In this document: positions 56,613 through 64,000 of the stretch, piece after piece
Numbering within the stretch: the stretch's first letter is position 1
How the letters are laid out: every line of letters starts with the position of its first letter
Assembly (NCBI GenBank): GCA_004352715.1
Contig: SCFE01000046.1
Coordinates: 417,743-481,742 of the forward strand
Length of the DNA stretch: 64,000 bases
Reading direction: 5' to 3'
From: Hofstenia miamia
Lineage: Eukaryota > Xenacoelomorpha > Acoela
The notes under the pieces: generated by a model
Seen by the model: only the letters and a program-made list of their open reading frames with translations
What the model was told of the DNA's origin: nothing
The model's database searches: none
Made by a program: the position numbers and the translations under genes

Positions 56613-59126
56613 TCACTCTGGTTTTGAGCATGGTAATTTCGCCACTTTAACCTTCGTTGATGTCGTACGAAGAAATATCCTTATGCAATATATGATAACT
56701 TGAGAAAAAGTCAACACAGACCATCCAACGAACATTCCAAGATTTCCCGCAAATGCTGATAATAGTTGTGGAAACGAATAGGCAATGTTTTCTTTAATGT
56801 ATTCAAAATGAAGGTCTTCATAATAAATCTCTACACGTGCAAAACTCTCTCGGACTTTACTCACTAAAGTTTGTTTTGAAATCGTGCCCTTTACGTAGTC
56901 GCTGAGAATGTTCTCCACAAATTGTCTTGCGGCTCCTGTCTTTGACTTCATGATCTCGTTCAAAAAATAGAAAATCGATTCTTCTGAAGGAAAGAATACT
57001 GTTTGGACATTAATGTCATAAAAGCTGTCGTAACATGAAGGTGGACAGTTACAAGGAACTTTTAGCTTAGATCTCTCTAAATATTTTTTGTAAACTTGCT
57101 CTTTACATTTTATCTGGGTTGCATTCCAGGGACTACACATCGGGAAGGGTGTATCGGGAATGCCATTCTTGTCATAGTACATATATAGATAAGAATCCAC
57201 ACAATTGCATTCTATACCAAGATTTTCATACAGACATGTTTCAAAGCAAACATTTTGACTGTAGTTTTGCCAGGTGCTATGGGGGTCTTCAAACTTTGCT
57301 TCTCCACTGATTATTTGATCAATAATTGACTTTTCCTTCATTCCATGATGGTAGGCGTCATACATTTCTTTATACTGCACCCAATTCGGCAGCTTCTCTG
57401 CACATGCGCTTTTGTCATTAGATCTAATGATGCTTTTCTTCTTTAATGAAATCCTTGTTGACATTCCTGCTTTTATGGGAATGTTATGTCTGTGTGGTAG
57501 TGGGTATACGTAAGGATTATCAATTGTAACAGATAAACCGGAAACTCTACTTAGCAGTCCAATGTCTTCTTTTTCATTCAGGAACAAGATTATCACTAAG
57601 CCAGTATCACTTCCTGCACGATTGGAGTAATTTAGGGTGTTATTGTATTTCCTGCTTTTCTTTGCACTGTTGTATAAATAGCATTTCCCATATTTGGAGG
57701 TGAGAAATGTTTCAAAATGGGTATTTAGGTAAAGATTTTCTTGGGAGTTGCAAGTGCCACTTCCAAATTTGCAGTTAATTATTACGTTTGCAATTGTAGT
57801 CCCATAACTGAACGGTATGATCGCATCAAATAGAGCATAGTCATTGGCTATTGAAAAGTCCAGGGGGTTTTTGTGCCTGAGTTGTTTATACAAAGTTTTC
57901 CATTGCATCTTCATTTTGTTTTTCCTGAGCGGATCATTCAGAGATGAATTTTGATCAATCGCAGCATGAAAATTCCCATTGCTGCGCCTTCTTCGACTTT
58001 CGAGTTTTGAAGAAACGTAGTTTTCCAATGCTTGGAAAGAAAAATTAAATCCAGTGTAGGTGATAGAAAAGTCTGAATAGAACGATATGTTGACTGGTGC
58101 TAAAAGTTTTGTGTGTTCCGGAATAACATTATCGCATAATTTTGGTTGACTCCATTCTTGAGGGAAATTTCCATTTTTATCATTCACAGTTACGTAGTCA
58201 TAGAAACACTGTGGAAAGGTTCCTTCGAGATTCAACATTATGAACTTCAGTTCAATGTAAGGTAGTAGTGTATCGTTTGAATTAATAATGAAATGTTTAT
58301 TGAGGCTGTTGGGATACTGTTTGTATGGAAAGTCGTCATGGGATGTCATGTATTGAACCTCAGATGTTGCATCAAGAGAAATAGTCACATAATTCGTGTG
58401 ACACTGTTTTTCGTCACTGATGTCTTCGCAGTCAATAGTCCCATCGCAGTTGCGTGCACAGAGGAAGGGGTTGCCTTCACACTGGGTATAATTCCATTCA
58501 CTGATGCATGGATTTGTTTCATTAATTGCTGTCTGATTTTGGCAGGCTTCTTTACTTTCGTCAGATCCGTCTATGCAATCTGGATCGTCGCCATCGCAGA
58601 ACCAAATCTTTGGAATGCATTGAGGCACTGTGAAACAGCTTCTGTACAAGTCTGGACATTGGTTGTTTGAATTGTTCACTAATATGTCGCCTTCCATTGA
58701 CACAACACCTTTAATGTATTCCTCTTGGAGCGTATCTATTAAGGCAAGTTGGTAGAGATTATCTCTTGTCACTCCTTGAATCTTGGTCTTTTGAACAATT
58801 GAGCTCGGGCATATTGTTATTTGTGGAAAAGTCAAATATTTTGGACTCTCAATGACTATTGAAATAAGTACATCCCTCTCATTAAACTTATCAAACAATG
58901 GTTTGAATTCAATGGCGAAAATGATTAAACTGCAGGTATAAATAAAAATCCAAATCGAAGTCAAAATTTTAGAATTCTCGTCAAAGATTTCAGGGAAGAA
59001 GCATTTTAATACAGATTTAATTCCACCAGTTTTTTCCTTCACTGAACCATCGCTTTCCAATGACCTGATTTCAAGATCTTGCGTCAAATCTTGACTCTTT
59101 GATTCTTCTTTATTTTCGAGTGTCAT
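56613..59126 (-). CDS. DEG/ENaC-family sodium channel with two LDLa modules and a CUB-like domain
   Basis: An intronless frame of 837 aa. DEG/ENaC channels are trimeric amiloride-sensitive cation channels with two membrane spans and a large Cys-rich ectodomain. Visible are TM1 at about 53-73 followed by FPQITICPSS (100-109), and in the distal ectodomain KCYLYNS, the CFETCLYENLGIECNC segment and CNCPPSCYDSFYD. TM2 (about 785-815) has SFPQLLSAFAGNLGMFVGWS, in which GWS fills the G-x-S selectivity-filter position. Inserted after TM1 are two six-Cys LDL-receptor class A modules (about 157-195, CDGDDPDCIDGSDE; 207-242, CDGTIDCEDISDE) and a CUB-like domain (about 247-366, CFYDYVTVND, LCDN, ISFYSDFSITYTGFNFSF). 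An RRRR-S run at about 378-382 is a potential furin site. The N-terminal HG gating motif reads GG. The ATG has a possible 3' splice site about 12 nt upstream. The family call is certain; the CUB assignment is likely. Confidence 0.9.
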   Translation of the reverse strand: MTLENKEESKSQDLTQDLEIRSLESDGSVKEKTGGIKSVLKCFFPEIFDENSKILTSIWIFIYTCSLIIFAIEFKPLFDKFNERDVLISIVIESPKYLTFPQITICPSSIVQKTKIQGVTRDNLYQLALIDTLQEEYIKGVVSMEGDILVNNSNNQCPDLYRSCFTVPQCIPKIWFCDGDDPDCIDGSDESKEACQNQTAINETNPCISEWNYTQCEGNPFLCARNCDGTIDCEDISDEKQCHTNYVTISLDATSEVQYMTSHDDFPYKQYPNSLNKHFIINSNDTLLPYIELKFIMLNLEGTFPQCFYDYVTVNDKNGNFPQEWSQPKLCDNVIPEHTKLLAPVNISFYSDFSITYTGFNFSFQALENYVSSKLESRRRRSNGNFHAAIDQNSSLNDPLRKNKMKMQWKTLYKQLRHKNPLDFSIANDYALFDAIIPFSYGTTIANVIINCKFGSGTCNSQENLYLNTHFETFLTSKYGKCYLYNSAKKSRKYNNTLNYSNRAGSDTGLVIILFLNEKEDIGLLSRVSGLSVTIDNPYVYPLPHRHNIPIKAGMSTRISLKKKSIIRSNDKSACAEKLPNWVQYKEMYDAYHHGMKEKSIIDQIISGEAKFEDPHSTWQNYSQNVCFETCLYENLGIECNCVDSYLYMYYDKNGIPDTPFPMCSPWNATQIKCKEQVYKKYLERSKLKVPCNCPPSCYDSFYDINVQTVFFPSEESIFYFLNEIMKSKTGAARQFVENILSDYVKGTISKQTLVSKVRESFARVEIYYEDLHFEYIKENIAYSFPQLLSAFAGNLGMFVGWSVLTFSQVIIYCIRIFLRTTSTKVKVAKLPCSKPE

Positions 59127-59892
59127 TGTGATCCTTACCTAAATATGTATCATTTTAAAAAACACATTTTCATTGTATCCACTAACACAGTATTCAATGC
59201 TTGCTTTTAATTGATTTCACGTTGGTATAGAGATATAACATTGCTAATTTTATACTATTTTTGAATCTATAAGTCCAACGTTATGTACAAGGGATATTTT
59301 TTAAAACTTTTTTTAGTTACACCGTGTTTCTCAAGAGGCCTCAGTTCTAAATAGATTGCATTTCAACGTGTAATTTTCGGATTGCACATCTGAGGAAGTC
59401 AATTATTGATTAGACATAAGCATTTCGTTTTCTATAAAATAAAATGCAAATCGAAATCATTCGTCCATATTACTGTTAAATATTATCTTGTTGTAGTAGG
59501 AGGCAACTAATTGCTTGATCGAATCTCTGTTAAGTGTAAGAAAGTTGATACTGAAACGTCCAGTCGTAGAATTTGAACGTTCTATTGAGGCCCCAACGTA
59601 TTCCCGTTATTGGGAAATGAGAGGAGATAGCAATTTGTTCAAAAATTGCCTCATCTTCAGTTTGAAAATTTATTATTATGTTAGCATCAATGATGGCTTC
59701 CTGGTTAAAAAACGAATTAGCATGTGTGATTCATCAAATGTGCTATTCGAAACAAAATTATATATTTCACTATATAAAAAATTAAGTTGTTGTTTATTCC
59801 AACCTAATTCTATTCGTAACTAATGACAGAATTATGTCTTTTTTATCATAGTAGACAATGAATGTAAAGGAATTGACTTTTCATTAACCTAT

Positions 59893-59898
<6 letters not shown>
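59127..59898. other. upstream flank of the DEG/ENaC gene
   Basis: No gene seen. On the minus strand TTTAG immediately followed by GTAAGGATCACA precedes the channel ATG. The plus-strand frame at 59515-59823 has no recognisable domain. Confidence 0.45.
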
Positions 59899-59932
<34 letters not shown>

Positions 59933-60297
59933 NNNNNNNNNNNNNNNNNNNNNNNNNNNNNNNNNNNNNNNNNNNNNNNNNNNNNNNNNNNNNNNNNNNN
60001 NNNNNNNNNNNNNNNNNNNNNNNNNNNNNNNNNNNNNNNNNNNNNNNNNNNNNNNNNNNNNNNNNNNNNNNNNNNNNNNNNNNNNNNNNNNNNNNNNNNN
60101 NNNNNNNNNNNNNNNNNNNNNNNNNNNNNNNNNNNNNNNNNNNNNNNNNNNNNNNNNNNNNNNNNNNNNNNNNNNNNNNNNNNNNNNNNNNNNNNNNNNN
60201 NNNNNNNNNNNNNNNNNNNNNNNNNNNNNNNNNNNNNNNNNNNNNNNNNNNNNNNNNNNNNNNNNNNNNNNNNNNNNNNNNNNNNNNNNNNNNNNNN

Positions 60298-60326
<29 letters not shown>
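59899..60326. repeat. (TA)n microsatellite with a 365-bp N gap
   Basis: TA runs flank the gap at 59933-60297 on both sides. Confidence 0.9.
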
Positions 60327-60330
<4 letters not shown>

Positions 60331-60866
60331 GACACTTTGTAAAACCACTTACATAGTGAAAACGGCTGCATATATCAGCAATAAAGAGATTAATGAATTG
60401 TCACCCTATTTTACGTCCAGCTCAGCGAGCTTCCTTAAAATTCAATTTTCTCCCCCGTATTGCAAATCAATGTTTTTGGGAAAACTCAAGGTTTTTTTAT
60501 AAATACGTTAGTCTTAAATTATGCTTATGTATCATTTAATGTAAGCAAATTTAATTGGCAACTATCGTCTTTAGTATTCGACTGCATTAAAAATCTCTTT
60601 ATTTAACTACCTTTTATTCACATCGGTGTTCTTTTAGAATTGTTCAGAAACAATTATGTTTATTTTAAATTCTTTTTCCTTTTGTGTTTTTAAAATATCG
60701 ATGCGACTTATCAACCAATTAATGCACAATATTTTGTGATGTCGCAATGTCGTTAAAATATATTTATTTATAATTTCTACTATCAGCATTCATTTGCTAC
60801 AAAGATGTGCACATCGGAGTTAGAACCGGTTGTAGATTTCAAAGCCGGTTTTACTGTAAATTTTAT

Positions 60867-60870
<4 letters not shown>
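60327..60870. other. non-coding spacer
   Basis: No gene or element recognised between two (TA)n arrays. Confidence 0.5.

Positions 60871-60897
<27 letters not shown>
60871..60897. repeat. (TA)n array at the left edge of the Tc1 element
   Basis: A TA run that ends exactly where the Tc1 terminal repeat begins. Confidence 0.9.
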
Positions 60898-61948
60898 CTG
60901 TACTGGCCAAAAGTTTGGGAACACTTTCCAAATTAAAAATTTTTACACACAATGTAGAAACAATATGATTACACCCTGTAGAAATAAATAGTTAATTCAG
61001 AAAAACTCATTAATATTTTGTATGTCCGTCATTATTGGCCAAACACGCAGCAATGCGATTTGACATTGACTCGACCAGCTTTCTACAATAATCATCAGTA
61101 ATCTCTGTGCACCATTGAATTATTTTGAGGTAGGGTTTGGCTGTGACTGTCTAGTAGTGAGGAACAAATTGCAGACCAGCATGCCCATTCGCAGTTATAG
61201 CGCCCCAAATAATCACAGAAGCTGCTGAGTAGACAGTTTGTTGCGTGTAACGTGTGTTGAATTTTTGGTTTCTTGGTCATCAAACGTGTGGCCGGTATGA
61301 TGTAAACTGGCAAATCTTGGATTCGTCACTAAACATTACTTGATGCCACATCTCAGGGGTGTAGTGTTGGTATTGCCTGCAGAAGCGCAACCACCCTCGA
61401 ATGTTCTTTGAAGACAATCAGGAAGGTCAAAGGTAGTATTCAATCGACGCCTAATGGTGCGTGTTGATACATTCTGCACTACCGCACCTAGATTTGCTTT
61501 GACTTCAGAAGATGAAGAGAATGGTTGATTGACGACGTAACGGTGAATGAGGTCAGTCTGAGGGGTTGTCACTTTTGGTCTTCCAGACTGCTTGCAAGCG
61601 GAAAAATTTTGTAGTTGCTGTTAGCGAGTAACTCTTCTGGATACCGAAGATACTGACACGCCCATTCTAACAGCTATAGAGCGATAATTGTACTCCTTGT
61701 ACAAGATATGAATTTAGCACGCTTTGTTGGTGAAATTTTACTACCATGGACCATATTTCAAACTATAATGATAGTGCTTTTTCAGTGAAAATGTATTGTG
61801 TGTAAATCTAAAGTTGTGATAATTTGATTGGCTAAATGAATCTGTTGTAAATTCTAAAAAAAATTGGGAGTTCAATCAATTTTACAAAGTTTCCAGGAAA
61901 TAGCATAAAACACGCTTTAGACAGGATACTGTTCCCAAACTTTTGGCC

Positions 61949-61953
<5 letters not shown>
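60898..61953 (-). mobile_element. Tc1-like transposon with perfect 24-bp terminal inverted repeats and a broken transposase
   Basis: GTACTGGCCAAAAGTTTGGG plus four more bases at 60900-60923 is exactly inverted at 61930-61953. (TA)n arrays abut both ends, consistent with TA target choice. On the minus strand the transposase is readable with a few frame breaks: the helix-turn-helix SIAVRMGVSVSSVSRRV, GRPKVTTPQTDLIHRYVV, VSTRTIRRRLNTTFDL, a degenerate catalytic region with LFGA, and KLVESMSNRIAACLANN at the C-terminus. At about 1.05 kb it is shorter than a full Tc1 and has lost part of the catalytic domain. Confidence 0.85.
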
Positions 61954-61984
<31 letters not shown>

Positions 61985-62056
61985 NNNNNNNNNNNNNNNN
62001 NNNNNNNNNNNNNNNNNNNNNNNNNNNNNNNNNNNNNNNNNNNATATATATATATA
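61954..62056. repeat. (TA)n microsatellite with a 59-bp N gap
   Basis: The TA array begins at the right edge of the Tc1 element and continues past the gap at 61985-62043. Confidence 0.9.
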
Positions 62057-62820
62057 GTGATGCAGAGCTAAAATAGCATAACGTCATTATTTTTATAAAG
62101 TTTGTTAAATTTTCAAGTTGAACTTCGGCAGATTAAATTTTCCTTATAAACACCAACTTCTGTTAATATTATTAGTTAGTGCCATGAAAAATTGGAAGTA
62201 AAAATACACAATAAAAAATCCGAACAACTCAATTTATAACAAAATTAATGAGAGATTGCAGGGAGATAAATTTAATTATTATCTAATAATATTGTAGCCT
62301 GCTCAAACAACATTTCCTCAAACCTTAGACTTGCATAAGATAGGTAGAATTCCCGCCCTTTCTTGGAAATTTCCAAACGGCCTGCATGCCGGTAATTTCT
62401 AATCACGACAGGCCGGCAACTGGTTTCATCTCTAATGCACATACCATATCTCTCATTATGTACTACATTTATTGAGTAAGAATTTTTCTTACTTTGTAGG
62501 GAACCCCTCCCCCTTCTGTCAGTATATTTTGAACTAAACTCAAAAGCCTTTCCATGATAGATTTCCTATTTTTGGCATGTATTTTTTACGAGCTAAGCGT
62601 TTTATTCGGTTTTAATTCGTTTTATTTCAGTTTGTACATCATGTCAAAGCTCAATTTTCGAGTTCAAATGTGCATTTTTAAGGAATACTTTTTTAGTTTT
62701 CACTTACCAAATTCCAAATCCAAGAATAAAATGTGGAGTGCTCGATAGTGTAATTGGCTGTTTCTGTAGGGTGAGCATTGGTTAAAAATATCCCAGAATT
62801 TTATTAATGAAATATGTCGT
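62057..62820. other. non-coding spacer
   Basis: No gene supported. The plus-strand frame at 62554-62748 has no motif. A GC-richer patch near 62340-62420 contains GGCCTGCATGCCGG and AGGCCGGC words of unknown origin. Confidence 0.45.
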
Positions 62821-62829
62821 TTAAAATAT

Positions 62830-63240
62830 GCTTGTTCGCATTTTTTGTAAGGTACTCTTGGCACTCAGTTGGTTTGCAAACGAATTCGTGAATGTCTGAG
62901 TCACCTCGAACCTAGACTCATCAGTTGGTAGTTTTCCATAATATTTCTCCATGAAGTGGTCTCGACTCATGAGATGTTTTTTTATAGCCACGCGCCCATG
63001 AAGCCCGCTTGTTTTTAAATAAACAAATAGTTGCTTATATGGGGGAGGGGGTAAATTCTAGTCAACCACATATTTTGACGCATTGATCTTGGGTCAATTT
63101 TAGAATGTCTGCCACCACTCTTAGTAGCATTAATTCGCCCTGAAATTTTATAAACCTGATATGGAATACCTTGATGGCGGCTATGCCAGTGAATAAGGTA
63201 GTTGGGAAAATAACATGTTTTTTCAGTCATGGCTCGGTTT
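62830..63240 (-). mobile_element. Tc1-like transposase relic
   Basis: On the minus strand: a helix-turn-helix-like N-terminal part (IPYQVYKISGRINATKSGGR, then HSKIDPRSMRQN), then after a frame break SGLHGRVAIKKHLMSRDHF and YGKLPTDESRFEV. The SGLHGR and DESRF words are hallmarks of Tc1 transposases (linker and first catalytic strand). The second half of the catalytic domain is absent. Confidence 0.6.
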
Positions 63241-63272
63241 GTGAAATATCTGATATTTTCAATTGCCTAAAA

Positions 63273-64000
63273 ATTTTGCCAAATCTGCCTATTTTCAAAT
63301 GCATGTGATTTAAATTTTTGTTAATTCAATTTCACAGTTTTCCCCTAACAGTATTTGAATGACTGTATATTATTAAATAAAACATTGCAATATCTAAAAT
63401 TAAAATTATTAAGTACATTGCTTTCATTTTTGGTTTAAAAAATTGCCTATGCTAAAAAGGTAAATAATTGGGGAGAAGAACGTGCCGCCATGCGTACTTT
63501 GTGCATATGGGGGCAGTGACTGTCGGGAAGACTGGCTTTGATTTTTTTGGACGGACGGCGATACAGTGGAAACACTGTTGGCAAGACTGCTCGCTGGTGC
63601 ACAGCATGGGGGTGGGGTGATTGCAGGGATAATTCTTTCTTCTGGCCTATAAGATATGTCAAGTGCCAGCTTTTGCAGTGTCTTGTGTTAGGCAGCTTTC
63701 CTGTGTCACACTGATTTGTTGATTGCAGCAGGTGCGCATTAAGTAACCACCGTTAGTAGCCTTGGTTGGTCAAAGCGAGAGAAGCGCAACGCTCTCAATT
63801 AAAGTTCGGCCTTCGGCTTCACTCAGTTTATCATAGTCAACACAGATCAGCGCTCTGCGTGCCAAAAGTGGTCAGACGACTTTCACGATAAAATCGGCCT
63901 CAGTGGGTACACTTTTAGGGGTTAGGTCTGAACCCGCATCNATTTTGCCAAATCTGCCTATTTTCAAATGCATGTGATTTAAATTTTTGTTAATTCAATT
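63273..64000 (+). repeat. exact duplicate of at least 59 bp after a single-N join
   Basis: 63942-64000 repeats 63273-63331 exactly up to the window end, starting immediately after the single N at 63941. This looks like an overlapping contig end that was not merged. Confidence 0.9.
63455..63940. other. GC-richer stretch of unknown nature
   Basis: Base composition rises well above the surrounding sequence between about 63455 and the single N at 63941. There is a short self-complementary word (TTCGGCCTTCGGCTTCAC) near 63806. The longest minus-strand frame (63447-63662) has no recognisable domain. I found no match to an rRNA, snRNA or tRNA I know. Confidence 0.4.

Noticed and set aside
58293-58670. 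125-codon plus-strand frame opposite the LDLa region
   Set aside because: Antisense shadow of the channel gene, caused by its codon usage.
59884-60371. Two minus-strand frames of about 155 codons
   Set aside because: Composed of (TA)n and N only.
63455-63940. GC-richer block as rRNA, snRNA or tRNA
   Set aside because: I could not match conserved stretches of U1, U2, U4, U6, rRNA or a tRNA B box to it.

Overview
The window is nuclear DNA from an AT-rich invertebrate animal. Coding exons are split by AT-rich introns with GT..AG borders, long (TA)n arrays are common, and decayed Tc1/mariner elements and LINEs fill the introns and spacers. A DEG/ENaC channel and a SAY-domain PHF10 place it in Metazoa. 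I cannot name the phylum from the sequence. Candidate 3' splice sites lie within about 12 nt of several start codons, which would fit a lineage with spliced-leader trans-splicing, but this is inference. The window is a draft scaffold: it has five N gaps (one exactly 1000 bp) and four single-N joins, two of which sit beside duplicated sequence.

The left half (2.8-31.5 kb) is a run of five co-directional plus-strand housekeeping genes: mitochondrial ribosomal protein mL44 (2827-3711), the BRCT protein PTIP/PAXIP1 (4119-6527, intronless), the PBAF subunit PHF10 (7117-10352, six exons, with an extra C-terminal PHD finger like those of KMT2), the P-TEFb kinase CDK9 (11172-20781, five exons) and the XMAP215/ch-TOG microtubule polymerase CKAP5 (21365-31532, nine exons, about 1947 aa). 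Three of the five (PTIP, PHF10, CDK9) act on chromatin or transcription elongation. The gaps between coding regions are 0.4-0.8 kb. CDK9 intron 4 (6.7 kb) is full of transposon debris, a 1-kb gap and an assembly duplication.

The middle (31.5-41.6 kb) is a LINE-type reverse transcriptase relic carrying a nested inverted-repeat element, then one intact minus-strand gene for a putative secreted Cys-rich protein (36713-38593). This gene is flanked by two decayed copies of its own locus. Next to them is a Tc1-like relic ending in a roughly 300-bp palindrome centred on a (TA)n array.

The right half holds TIMMDC1 (41670-52663), a two-exon complex I assembly factor gene with a 10.3-kb intron full of Tc1 relics and degenerate repeats, and a large intronless minus-strand DEG/ENaC channel gene (56613-59126). 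The channel carries two LDL-receptor class A modules and a CUB-like domain in its extracellular region, an arrangement I do not recognise from known family members. The last 5 kb holds a Tc1 element with 24-bp perfect terminal inverted repeats set inside (TA)n arrays, another Tc1 relic, and a relatively GC-rich stretch I cannot explain. I recognised no tRNA, rRNA or CRISPR.
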